The notes under the pieces: model-generated | Seen by the model: the letters and a program-made list of their open reading frames with translations, nothing else | Database searches by the model: none | Told to the model about the DNA's origin: nothing | Made by a program: the position numbers and the translations under genes | Part shown: in pieces, positions 25,564-34,346 of the stretch | Numbering within the stretch: position 1 is the stretch's first letter | Layout: every line of letters starts with the position of its first letter | DNA from: Nitrospira sp. | GTDB lineage: Bacteria > Nitrospirota > Nitrospiria > Nitrospirales > Nitrospiraceae | NCBI GenBank assembly: GCA_018242765.1 | Contig: JAFEBH010000026.1 | Coordinates: 1 to 44,891, forward strand | Direction: 5' to 3' | DNA: 44,891 nt

Positions 25564-26822
25564 AGCCGCACTCCTGTGTCAGGGTCTTCACGGCGCGCTG
25601 AGAACTTGGTGATGTAGCCACTCTGGTTGAAGGTGTGGGTGGTTTCGGTGACGAAATACATACCTGACAGCCGACCGCCGATGTTAGCGAGATGGATTTT
25701 AGAGCCAGCCCGGAGATTCGGCAGACCTATGGTGGTACCCTGAACCTTCACCAGCTCCCTGGCGTTGCCCAACAACATATCGCGGGCTAGCTGCCTAGCC
25801 TCATCCTCGGTGAATATGGACTGGGTCACCACTCGTTCTTCGCGGGGGTCGCATTGGCTGACGATCTCGGACAGCCCCGGGTTGAGGCCCCGTAACTCGG
25901 GTGCGTCTCGGTCGACCGAAACCTCGATGGGTCGCTGCCTAACACGGTCCCAACCCTTCACCGTCACCTTCTTCACTTGAGTGGCTGTGGTCAGAGTGAC
26001 TTTAAGATCGATCAACCCACTGCCCCAGGCCAGTTGATAGTCAATGGGCCCACTTTGGCTCGTGGAAGGCCCGAAGTAGAGGAACTCTTCGTCTCGCTCC
26101 GGCCGCCAGGGATTAGGGGGCCTGCGCACTTCGACCACATAGCTGCGGACGCGTGCGCGACGCCAGAGAAAATCGATGTCGTACTCGTTTTTCTGGCCGA
26201 CAAATACCAATTGAGGCTCTCGGCTGCGTGCGGCAGTATCAATCTCGATGGGCATGGGAATGCGGCGGGCATCCTGGCCGCTGTTGCGCCACTCCGGATC
26301 GGTGAGGCCCTCGAAGCTTTTGGCGATGTCGCTGTCTCGTACCGTGCTTATGCGCGAGTTTGGCCAGTGTCCGTCATACTTTTTGCGGCGCAAACGGTGC
26401 AGGATGTTGAGCGCGCGCACCGCCAGCGTATGTGGGCCACCGGAGGAAAAAGTGGGTTCCATAGTGGTGAAGGTACCGGTCATTATCTCGGTCAGGTCGC
26501 TGGCATAACCGAGTTTCAGTGTCACCCGCTTCTGGCATGGTTCGAACAATGTCTCCAGTTCTCTCAACGCTGTGTCGTTGCGACTTTGCTCGTCGCCTTC
26601 CGAACCCATGTACTTGAAGCGGTTGCGCTTGGAATCCCAGTTGCCAACCACCAGCTCAAAGCCGTCGATTTGGTCGATGTTGTCCTTGTAGGTGACCTCC
26701 GTCACGTCTCGTAGCACGGCGTTTTCAAGCTGGACACCGTCGATGGTGATCTCAAAGCGCGGCACCCAGAAGCCTTGGGCGCGACCGCGCGATTCGCTTG
26801 CGAGAGTGGCAAGTTCAGTCAT
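25560..26822 (-). CDS. Phage late control D-like hub protein (N-terminal VgrG/Afp8 part)
   Basis: The protein has 420 aa from the ATG at 26822 (MTELATLASES), which overlaps the LysM gene stop by 4 bp. Family marks include FEITIDGVQLENAVLRDVTE, the DQIDGFELVVGNWD segment, KLGYASDLTEIMTGTFTTME and a late LRAGSKIHLANIGGRLSG then YFVTETTHTFNQSGY. gpD/gp27-type proteins form the trimeric hub that adapts the sixfold tube to the threefold spike. It is separate from the gpV-type spike, unlike a full VgrG. Confidence 0.92.
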   Translation of the reverse strand: MTELATLASESRGRAQGFWVPRFEITIDGVQLENAVLRDVTEVTYKDNIDQIDGFELVVGNWDSKRNRFKYMGSEGDEQSRNDTALRELETLFEPCQKRVTLKLGYASDLTEIMTGTFTTMEPTFSSGGPHTLAVRALNILHRLRRKKYDGHWPNSRISTVRDSDIAKSFEGLTDPEWRNSGQDARRIPMPIEIDTAARSREPQLVFVGQKNEYDIDFLWRRARVRSYVVEVRRPPNPWRPERDEEFLYFGPSTSQSGPIDYQLAWGSGLIDLKVTLTTATQVKKVTVKGWDRVRQRPIEVSVDRDAPELRGLNPGLSEIVSQCDPREERVVTQSIFTEDEARQLARDMLLGNARELVKVQGTTIGLPNLRAGSKIHLANIGGRLSGMYFVTETTHTFNQSGYITKFSARREDPDTGVRL

Positions 26823-27562
26823 CCTGCCCCCTGGACAATGGCGGGGACGGCCAATATCTGTCCCGTTGTGAGCCGTCTCGGATCCTCGATGTCGTTGGCC
26901 TCGGCGATCCGGCGCCATTCGCCGGGAAATTCGTAGTAAAGAGCGGCGATGGCGGATAGGGTTTCTCCTGCGGCCAACACGTGGCTATGGGTCCGGTCTG
27001 GGGAACTAAGGCCCAATTCGCCAAGTTGTTGCTCGATGGGCTTGTACTCGCGGAGCAGCAAGGTGACCGTAGCACGGAGTGGCACCCCTTCGGGGCTGAA
27101 TAGAGTGAACTTCTGACGTACGCTTTCGACCACACCAGTAAAAGCATTGCGTCTCTGATTGCCCTCTTGCCGGCCTACCTTGTGTGCGCCTTCATTGACC
27201 CACGCGGCGTAGAGACTGTCCCCGGGGAACTTGGCGTTCCATGAAAAGGTCACGACTGGTGGCGCGTGGCGAGCCGGGATAATCTTGACCAGTTGGTAGA
27301 ACTTGTCGGTTTCCTCTGTCACCGAGCGGGCATTGGCGCCCATGCCGTCATCAGTGGTATCGCAGAACAGCTCTAGGGTCAGTTTCTCTGCATTACCGCG
27401 GATGAACTGCTGGATTGGCGCGTCCAAGCCCGGGATGTTGATCTCGGCGATCTGTGCCTGTTTCTCGAAGGACAATTCCTTGGGATTGAATTGAACATTG
27501 AAACTAATAGGCTTGCCTTTACCGACATCCACACTAAACGTTCCCTTGGACGGAATGCTCAT
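26819..27562 (-). CDS. LysM-domain eCIS protein (Afp7-like)
   Basis: The protein has 247 aa. The N-terminal 180 residues are the Afp7-type domain: ISFNVQFNPKELSFEKQAQI, LTLELFCDTTDDGMG and VTFSWNAKFPG. The C-terminus is a LysM motif (HVLAAGETLSAIAALYY, then WRRIAEANDIEDPRRLTTGQ). In contractile phages and eCIS this protein joins the tube to the hub. It starts with ATGA overlap to the 62-aa gene and ends with ATGA overlap to the hub gene. Confidence 0.94.
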   Translation of the reverse strand: MSIPSKGTFSVDVGKGKPISFNVQFNPKELSFEKQAQIAEINIPGLDAPIQQFIRGNAEKLTLELFCDTTDDGMGANARSVTEETDKFYQLVKIIPARHAPPVVTFSWNAKFPGDSLYAAWVNEGAHKVGRQEGNQRRNAFTGVVESVRQKFTLFSPEGVPLRATVTLLLREYKPIEQQLGELGLSSPDRTHSHVLAAGETLSAIAALYYEFPGEWRRIAEANDIEDPRRLTTGQILAVPAIVQGAG

Positions 27563-27747
27563 TGGTGCTCTCTCCCCGCTTCGGTACTGGATGTCCGCTC
27601 GCGCATCACACGCTGGTCATGAGCCATTTCCTCACGCACGGCGGCAAGCACGGTGTCCACGATTGCTCGTAGAGTTTCTGGCGCCAATGCCGAGCGCCCG
27701 TCGATGGCGCGGACCCGGCTGATGACTTCGTCGATGATGACCTGCAT
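27559..27747 (-). CDS. 62-aa helical eCIS protein at the Afp6 position
   Basis: The 62-aa product (MQVIIDEVISRV at the start) is a single amphipathic helical protein ending in a charged tail. It starts 2 bp after the tube gene stop and overlaps the LysM gene by 4 bp. Known eCIS clusters have a very small gene (Afp6, DUF5908 type) in this place. I do not see the typical DUF5908 opening, so I give only the positional analogy. Confidence 0.7.
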   Translation of the reverse strand: MQVIIDEVISRVRAIDGRSALAPETLRAIVDTVLAAVREEMAHDQRVMRERTSSTEAGREHQ

Positions 27748-27749
27748 GG

Positions 27750-28304
27750 CTAGAACAAGCTCCCTATGGCTTGGACGGCACCCCTGACAGCTCCGGCCAG
27801 ACCTGATGCACCGCTCATTAACGTGATTCCCTCATGGGCGATGGTTAGCGTCTCAATTCCCACATTGCTTTGCTGAGCGTTGAGCTGTGGGGCCACATAC
27901 TTGATCGGTAGCCCGCGACGAAACTTCCAGACTGTGTGGGGTTCGTGCTTCTCGTTCATGAGGATAATCACACCGTCCTTGCGTTTGGTGATGCCCTGAG
28001 TGAACCCGTAGTACCAATCGAACAAATCTGTTTTCCTGGTGATGCCTTTTTTGAGGGTGATTTCCCCCCATTTGGCTCGCTTGGGAAACTTCAGCACGGT
28101 CCCGTTGTTGCCTCCCTCTTCGTAGTCTTCGGTCTCGAGGGTCATCTCCAATCCCGTGCATTCGCTGAAGCCAGCAAGCGGATTGATGACCAGAGGCGTG
28201 AGAGCGATCGAGGTCACAGCGGCGGCTCCCGATGATGTGGAATCCAGGAGGTTGATGCGGAAATTGTATGCGAGAATCGGGTCGTTACGTGCCGCCAGGC
28301 TCAT
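27750..28304 (-). CDS. Second tail tube protein (Afp5-like)
   Basis: The protein has 184 aa from the ATG at 28304 (MSLAARNDP), which overlaps the sheath stop by 4 bp. The T4 gp19-type tube fold shows in PILAYNFRINLLDS, FSECTGLEMTLETEDYEEGG, LKKGITRKTDLFDWYYGF and VGIETLTIAHEGITLM. The tail end has an extra Gly/Ala-rich helix. Afp5-type tubes start the tube at the baseplate end, and its place next to the LysM gene agrees. Confidence 0.93.
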   Translation of the reverse strand: MSLAARNDPILAYNFRINLLDSTSSGAAAVTSIALTPLVINPLAGFSECTGLEMTLETEDYEEGGNNGTVLKFPKRAKWGEITLKKGITRKTDLFDWYYGFTQGITKRKDGVIILMNEKHEPHTVWKFRRGLPIKYVAPQLNAQQSNVGIETLTIAHEGITLMSGASGLAGAVRGAVQAIGSLF

Positions 28305-30322
28305 GGTTGTATTTCCTTGGGATCGAAAAGTGTTACGAGCAAGGTGTTGTGTTCCCGACCAACTCGTAGCACGATGAATTCGCACGGTGTGGACGGAGCG
28401 ATGCCGACTAGGGCGATGAGTTGGCCAAGATCTCGTGCCTCCGCTGGTGTGGTTACGTCATCGCAGCGTACGAAGTAGCTTTGTTCTGGTGTGGTGCCGC
28501 GAAAGGCTCCACGTTCGAAAAAGAGCTGCAACAGCGCGGTCAGACTGGCTGTGACTGCTACTCGGGTGGTTGCGCTGTTCGGTTCGAATACGATGTCACG
28601 CATGACGATGTCGATGGCCTTCTTCAGCGTCAAGACCAGCCGTACGATGTTGATGAAGCGCCAGTCAGGGTCGTGGCTTAAGGTTCTGGCGCCAGCCAGA
28701 ACCTGTGGACGCCCGAATTCGCCGCGCACCGTGTTGAGGCCAGCGAGGTTCAACTCGCCATGGTCTGTGTCATCGAAAGTGTGACCTAAGTCCGTGAGGC
28801 CGAACAGCGGCAGATTTCCAGGTGCCCAGTGCACACCGGAAGCAAGGTCTGTCCTGGCGATAGCGCCTGTCACGTGTCCACAGGCTGGAATCAGGCGCGT
28901 CGGTGCCGTCCCTCGCGGCTCAATCACTTCCAGCCAAGGAACGTAGAGCGCACCGTAGCGAGTTTCGAACTGTCCTCGCCACAGAATGAGTTCTTCTCGG
29001 GCGCTAGTGGAATCGGTCGCTAGTCCATAGGGTACCGATAGTACCGCAAAGCGGTCGCCCTGGGTTTCGCAGTGGGCAAGGAGAGTAGTTTGAAGCCGCG
29101 CAATAGTAGCGTTATCGAAAGTCGGAGGCAGCTCACCGGCCGGCACAGGCTGATGAAAGATTTGTGCCGGTGCTGGTGGAGGGCAAGGCAGACAGGGATC
29201 CCTTGGTGGACGCGGTTGCGGTTGGTAAACAGGGTCAGGATCGGGACGGATATGGATGTCTGGCATGGCCACCAGAGCGATCTCTTCGCCGCCGACCAGA
29301 GATTGGAGGCCGCGAGTCTTCCGGTGCCTTGCGAAATCTCTGTCTCCAGGTGCCACTGGTTCGCCAACAAAATCATATTCGCTCAGCAAGGCGAGGCCAT
29401 CGATCCCGCCAGTTAAAGCAATCGCCGCACCGGGGGTAAATGCTAGTGGTTGAGGAATCGCCGACTCGTCTTCGACGAGTGATTGGATCATTATGGGCTC
29501 CGGCGATCTAGGCAAATCGGCAGGGCGCTCCCACTCCCCTGAGCGCAGCCAGTATGGCCGATAGTCAGGCGCAGCCAGCACTCGAGAGACAAAGCGCTCA
29601 TGACTTGCTACGAGGTGGAGGTTGCGGTAGACAGCACGCACCCGACCACCTTCTTTCACGGTGAGCTCGTAAGCCACGCGTGTGATGCGCAACGGTTGAG
29701 TCGAATCCATCTCCGTTAAGGCCCGGTCGCTCGCTAATCCGGCGTGTGGTTCCGGGTGCACCCAATTCAAGCGGCGCCGCTCGCTGTCCACAGCGGAGAT
29801 GACCCGATAGATGGCTGCCTTGCCCAATTGCTCGATGCGTACCAGGGTACCGCGCTCGAAACCGGCGGTAGAACCGACCGTGGCATAACGGGACGTGGTC
29901 TCGGCGGGACGGCTGATCGCGGTGGTACCGGATTCGATCATCCATTCGAGGGTCAAGACATTGCCCCAGGTGCCTGAGGAACTGGCTTCTATCTTGAGTG
30001 TGGGCTGAGCAGCAAGATCGGCCATGATCGTTGCAGCAGGTTGAGCACCACCGATGGCATCGCGATTCGCTACCCGCACCACCCAGCAGCGTCGCCCACC
30101 GTTCTCAAAGAAGCCGCGCACAGCGTAAGCAAGATAACCAACGCCCGTGAATTCGCCGAACTGGGCCTGAAACTGCCGGAACGATTCCACCGGCACCGGT
30201 GTATCCAAAGGACCACGCCTGGCGATGCCGACAAACGCTGCAATATCGGTGCGCAACAAGACCGTGTCCGGAACAGTAGCGTCGGTACGCTCGATATAGA
30301 TAGAGGGACGGGCGTAGTACAT
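28301..30322 (-). CDS. Second contractile tail sheath protein
   Basis: The protein has 673 aa. The N-terminus has PSIYIERTDATVPDTVLLR and TDIAAFVGIARRGPLDTPV, the handshake arm and first domain of sheaths, and LAYAVRGFFENGGRRCWVVR. The C-terminal domain has WRFINIVRLVLTLKKAIDIV, FEPNSATTRVAV, GTTPEQSYFVRCDD and CEFIVLRVGREHNTL. A medium-sized insertion at about 105-330 and a Pro-rich loop near 365 (PDPVYQPQPRPPRDPCLPC) enlarge it. The sheath contracts to drive the tube. Antifeeding-prophage clusters have three sheaths; this operon has two. Confidence 0.95.
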   Translation of the reverse strand: MYYARPSIYIERTDATVPDTVLLRTDIAAFVGIARRGPLDTPVPVESFRQFQAQFGEFTGVGYLAYAVRGFFENGGRRCWVVRVANRDAIGGAQPAATIMADLAAQPTLKIEASSSGTWGNVLTLEWMIESGTTAISRPAETTSRYATVGSTAGFERGTLVRIEQLGKAAIYRVISAVDSERRRLNWVHPEPHAGLASDRALTEMDSTQPLRITRVAYELTVKEGGRVRAVYRNLHLVASHERFVSRVLAAPDYRPYWLRSGEWERPADLPRSPEPIMIQSLVEDESAIPQPLAFTPGAAIALTGGIDGLALLSEYDFVGEPVAPGDRDFARHRKTRGLQSLVGGEEIALVAMPDIHIRPDPDPVYQPQPRPPRDPCLPCPPPAPAQIFHQPVPAGELPPTFDNATIARLQTTLLAHCETQGDRFAVLSVPYGLATDSTSAREELILWRGQFETRYGALYVPWLEVIEPRGTAPTRLIPACGHVTGAIARTDLASGVHWAPGNLPLFGLTDLGHTFDDTDHGELNLAGLNTVRGEFGRPQVLAGARTLSHDPDWRFINIVRLVLTLKKAIDIVMRDIVFEPNSATTRVAVTASLTALLQLFFERGAFRGTTPEQSYFVRCDDVTTPAEARDLGQLIALVGIAPSTPCEFIVLRVGREHNTLLVTLFDPKEIQP

Positions 30323-30340
30323 GGTTGTGGTGACGATGGC

Positions 30341-30796
30341 TTAACGACCAGCGCCTTCTAGCTCCAAAGTGAGCCCTTCGTGGACCAACTCCATGCTCTC
30401 GATACCCACCTCATTGCCGCTGGCTTTGAGCCCGGGGCCCTCAATCTTGTTGACCCAGGCGTTTTCGAAATTCCAGCGCATCACGTCCGCGTGGGCTTCG
30501 TTCATCAGAATGACGCTGCCGTTGCGGCGGACATTTTCGCCATTGGCAATCTGCTGATACCACTGCCACAGGCTATTATCCTGGACATAGCCACGCTTGA
30601 ACATGAGATTGGCGTATTTTCTAAGGCCTGTGAGCTTACGCACATTGTTGATCGCGTCAGTACCTTCCCTGTAGTCCACGGCGTCACCTTCGGCGGTGAG
30701 GCCGCTGACTTCACTGAAAGCCGCCACTGTTAAGCCATCGATCTCAACACGAAAGTTAAAACTACGGAATGGGTCCGTACGGGTATCAGTGGGCAT
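30341..30796 (-). CDS. Main tail tube protein (Afp1-like)
   Basis: The protein has 151 aa; GGAGG lies upstream of the ATG at 30796. It has the clear tube signature RSFNFRVEIDGLTVAAFSEV, SGLTAEGDAVDYREGTDAIN, LRKYANLMFKRGYVQDNSLW and VGIESMELVHEGLTLE. This family forms the hexameric inner-tube rings. It lies between the two sheath genes. It is shorter and simpler than the second tube protein, so it is probably the major tube subunit. Confidence 0.96.
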   Translation of the reverse strand: MPTDTRTDPFRSFNFRVEIDGLTVAAFSEVSGLTAEGDAVDYREGTDAINNVRKLTGLRKYANLMFKRGYVQDNSLWQWYQQIANGENVRRNGSVILMNEAHADVMRWNFENAWVNKIEGPGLKASGNEVGIESMELVHEGLTLELEGAGR

Positions 30797-30813
30797 GAGT
30801 CAAACCTCCCTCG

Positions 30814-33800
30814 CTAGATTTCTGCGTCGGCTGTCCACAGGCCAATGCGAATAATCACGAATTCTGCCGGCTTGACCGGTGCGACGCCGATCATGCAGAT
30901 CAGTCTTCCGTTGTCGATGTCGTCACGGGTCATCGTGGTCCTGTCACATTTCACGAAGAATCCTTCGGCAGGCGTTGTGCCTTCCAAAGCGCCGTTACGC
31001 CAGACCGTAGTCAGAAAGTTGGTTACGGCACGACGGACCCGTGCCCATAGTTCTTCGGCGTTGGGTTCGAAGACAACCCACTGCAGGCCTCGGTCGATGG
31101 AGTCTTCCAAGAAGATCAGTAATCGCCTTACGTTCACATATTTGTAGTCGTTGTCACTGGTGATGCAACGTGCACCCCAGACACGCAAGGCACGGTTGCT
31201 GGGGCGGAAATCTCTGATCACGTTGATGTTCTGTGGGTAGGGATTAAGGATGTCCTGCTCACCTTTCGTGAAATATCGTGTCAGGCCGGTGATGCCTCGC
31301 ACGACCTCGTTGGCTGGTGCCTTGTGCACGCCGCGCTCGTTGTCTACGCGAGCGTAGATCCCTAACATATGCCCGGAGGGCGGGATGGGGAATTGGCGCA
31401 AGGTTGCCAGGCTGGACGGGAACGGGTCGGGAATCATCAGCCAGGGATGGTAGAGCGCAGCATACTTGGTGTCGTACTGCTGCCGGTGGATCTGCACGTC
31501 GGTCAGCGTGTCGTTCTCCGGCGCTGGTCCGTCGAGTACGGCAAAGCGGTAGCGCATCTCCTCGCAATGGTCGACGACAGCCTGCTGCAGAGCCGCACCG
31601 GTTTGCCCAGGTATAGCCACGAGCGACACGTTCTGCAAGTTCTTGAGCGTATAGAGCCCCGTGCGGAGGGTAGGTTCGCTATTGTCGGCACCGACATACA
31701 TGGGGTCGTTCATGAGCGCGACCGCATCGTCGCCCGTGGTGAAGGGTAGTTCTCCAAGCGGATGTCGCGCGATACGCGTCAATCCGGACGGCATGACGTC
31801 GACCAGTGCTTCCGGTCCCAGTCGTATGGCCTCTCGATCGGCCGGTGCGCCTAGGTCGTTGACCCGCACGTAAGCTGATGGTCCTTCGGAACGGAGATCC
31901 CAACGACGCAATGGGATGCCTAGATCGTCGGTTACGTTGCCGAGTGTCCAGGTGGCTCCGACAATGCGCATCACATAGCGGCTGTGACGCGGGTCCATGG
32001 ACAGATGGCGAAACAGTTCCTGATCGAGCAGGGTGTCGTTGCGAGTGGGCACGGCCGGATCGGGTCGTTGTCGGAGCATGACCACCAGGCTGAATTCGCG
32101 TGAACGTACGCGTAGGTTTTGGCCCGACATCTGGGCATTGTTGTGGGCCGTCATGTGTGCGGCCTGCAGGCCAGGCGGGTCGAACAGTGCCAATCGGTTG
32201 GAGCGATCCACCCGGCGCACCTTGAGGAATGGCAAGTTTAGCGCCTCGCCATCAGGATCCAAAACTTCCAATATTGTTCCTGGCTCAACGCCGGTGAGTG
32301 ACGAGAGTTGGAGGGACGAGAACATCCCAGGCCCTGGCGGAGGATTGGCCGCCAACACTTGAGCATTGGACACCAGGCCTTGAGCCTCGTCCCGGCAGCC
32401 CACCATCACCCGGTTACCCCAGGCACCGGCATCAAGGGCACGCACTTCTAGGAGACGCTGGCGCTCCAGCACCGGCTGGCCGGCGTCATGACCGTAGGTG
32501 AGCGCTGCATTGAGTTCGATCTCGAGCGGAGCAGTGGCGACGGCATTGGCGGCGAAACGGTGAAACACCGTTGTGCCGTCTGGCAGAGTGAACTCCACCA
32601 CCTCGTTGGTGGCGTAAGACGTGCCGTCATTGATGAGCAATGCCTCAGCTCCAGCTTGAGCACCGAGCACGAGGTAGACCGGCTGCCGGGTGGTCGTACC
32701 CGTGATGATTTGACGTCGTACCTCGGTCACGGAGGCTGCATGGGCCTGACGCAACGGTTGTTCCAAAAGAACCGCGCCGGCGTCCGGTGGTGCACCCCGC
32801 TCGCCTGTCACGACGCGCACGATCGCGATCTCGTCAGTACCGATACGAATCACATCACCGGCAGAGAGACCTAAGCGGTCGTCGAGGGCGATGGATAATG
32901 CTCCAACCGCGGCGTCGGTGGTCAGAGTCTTGGGTGGAATCGCAACGGCTGATGTCGCGGCGGGCGCACCGGAAAGGCCCGTGCGGAGCGTCACGGTTGG
33001 GGGAACTGCGGTGGCGTCTATAGAATCGACGAGCGCAGTCTCCGGGCTCCCAGCGACGGTGAAGCCCAGTGTCATGCCTATTGCCAGACCCGATACATCA
33101 TTGAGGGTGATGGTGACGAAGGGGGCTACGGCCAATGGGGCAACCACCGTCCGGTCGTCGTCGACTGAGGTAACCAGACGGCCAACGGTGCCGGCCGGAT
33201 ACGCAGCGTAGGTTGGTACGGTGAGGGGCAGGGCGGCAAGCACCCCGATGCCATGGACCTCCTGCTCTGTATTTCCGGCGTCAACGATGAGAATGCGCGG
33301 GGTCGTTGCCGTTGGGGGAGTCGCCTCGACGAAATTGCCTGAGACCGTGTCGACATAGACAATAAACTCACCGCCATTGCCCGCCAACGAGAGGTTCGTG
33401 GAGGTGCCTGTAGGTATCTCCAACGCTGCCGCCTGAGTCCCCCCTGCATAACTCCGACGAAGTGATGTCGATAAGGTCAAGCGAACTTGATTGCTGCCCA
33501 AGTCCTCGGCGGCGGTTGCGAAGGCGTACTCGGCCGCGTCCGACGTTGCGCCGGCGTCACGAATTTCCAGCAGTTGGCTCCCGCCTGGCCCCGGTAAGCC
33601 GAGGAGGACTGCGCTATCAGGACCGGAAACAGTGATTTCGGTTCCGCCAGCGTTGCTTTGTGAAACGAACGTAAATACCGGATTGGTTGTGTAATTGGTC
33701 GTATCCTGTACCACCGGTCCAGCATCGATCGCGGCACCACTCTGATGCGAGAAATGGAGCGGAAAGTTGAGCGTCACATGTTGGACCGTGCTACCTATAG

Positions 33801-34314
33801 AGGTGACTTGGCGATATTCGGCGCGGCTGCCATCACCGATTCGAATCCAGTCCGAGGGGGGCCCCCCAGAGAAATTGCTCGGATCGAGCACGTACAGCAA
33901 AGGCCGGTTGACGGCGGTCCCAGTAGCTTGCTGTGCTGGACGAAGCAGCACGGTTGCACCGGGGGTCGTCACGGCTGGATCGGCGAAGAAGAGATCGCGG
34001 TTGGCATTGGTAGCGATATCTGGCAGAACGCGGGTCACGTACGCGCGCTTCCCCCCGTTGATGAAGAAGCCTTCCACTGCATGGGACAGGTAGCAGTGCG
34101 CATGACCTGACCCGTCGATGAATTCATCTATGGGTAGACGTCCGCCAAACATGCGCTGATATTCGCCGTAGCTGGTCACGAGCTGAGGGACATTGACAGG
34201 ACCCCGTTCGGTCACTCCGACCAGGCCGGTCGTGCTGGTACTCACCCCTTCGATAGGCTTGTTGCCTGTCTGGATTTCCTCGACGTAGACACCAGGTGCT
34301 AGATATTCAGGCAT
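30814..34314 (-). CDS. Main contractile tail sheath protein with a very large insertion
   Basis: The protein has 1166 aa, about two to three times a usual sheath. GGAGA lies before the ATG at 34314. The sheath core is split: residues 1-125 (YLAPGVYVEEIQTGNKPIEG, STTGLVGVTERGPVNVPQLV, AVEGFFINGGKRAYVTRVLP) and about 640-1166 (LRVWGARCITSDNDYKYVNV, FEPNAEELWARVRRAVTNFL, EGFFVKCDRTTMTRDDIDNG, PAEFVIIRIG). Between them lie about 500 residues of Thr/Val/Ala-rich beta repeats (LSIALDDRLGLSAGDVIRIG, ITLNDVSGLAIGMTLGFTVA). These would project from the particle surface. The open frame is continuous with no sign of a break. Confidence 0.94.
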   Translation of the reverse strand: MPEYLAPGVYVEEIQTGNKPIEGVSTSTTGLVGVTERGPVNVPQLVTSYGEYQRMFGGRLPIDEFIDGSGHAHCYLSHAVEGFFINGGKRAYVTRVLPDIATNANRDLFFADPAVTTPGATVLLRPAQQATGTAVNRPLLYVLDPSNFSGGPPSDWIRIGDGSRAEYRQVTSIGSTVQHVTLNFPLHFSHQSGAAIDAGPVVQDTTNYTTNPVFTFVSQSNAGGTEITVSGPDSAVLLGLPGPGGSQLLEIRDAGATSDAAEYAFATAAEDLGSNQVRLTLSTSLRRSYAGGTQAAALEIPTGTSTNLSLAGNGGEFIVYVDTVSGNFVEATPPTATTPRILIVDAGNTEQEVHGIGVLAALPLTVPTYAAYPAGTVGRLVTSVDDDRTVVAPLAVAPFVTITLNDVSGLAIGMTLGFTVAGSPETALVDSIDATAVPPTVTLRTGLSGAPAATSAVAIPPKTLTTDAAVGALSIALDDRLGLSAGDVIRIGTDEIAIVRVVTGERGAPPDAGAVLLEQPLRQAHAASVTEVRRQIITGTTTRQPVYLVLGAQAGAEALLINDGTSYATNEVVEFTLPDGTTVFHRFAANAVATAPLEIELNAALTYGHDAGQPVLERQRLLEVRALDAGAWGNRVMVGCRDEAQGLVSNAQVLAANPPPGPGMFSSLQLSSLTGVEPGTILEVLDPDGEALNLPFLKVRRVDRSNRLALFDPPGLQAAHMTAHNNAQMSGQNLRVRSREFSLVVMLRQRPDPAVPTRNDTLLDQELFRHLSMDPRHSRYVMRIVGATWTLGNVTDDLGIPLRRWDLRSEGPSAYVRVNDLGAPADREAIRLGPEALVDVMPSGLTRIARHPLGELPFTTGDDAVALMNDPMYVGADNSEPTLRTGLYTLKNLQNVSLVAIPGQTGAALQQAVVDHCEEMRYRFAVLDGPAPENDTLTDVQIHRQQYDTKYAALYHPWLMIPDPFPSSLATLRQFPIPPSGHMLGIYARVDNERGVHKAPANEVVRGITGLTRYFTKGEQDILNPYPQNINVIRDFRPSNRALRVWGARCITSDNDYKYVNVRRLLIFLEDSIDRGLQWVVFEPNAEELWARVRRAVTNFLTTVWRNGALEGTTPAEGFFVKCDRTTMTRDDIDNGRLICMIGVAPVKPAEFVIIRIGLWTADAEI

Positions 34315-34346
34315 AATGTTCTCCTAACAAGTGTGGAAGACTTCGT

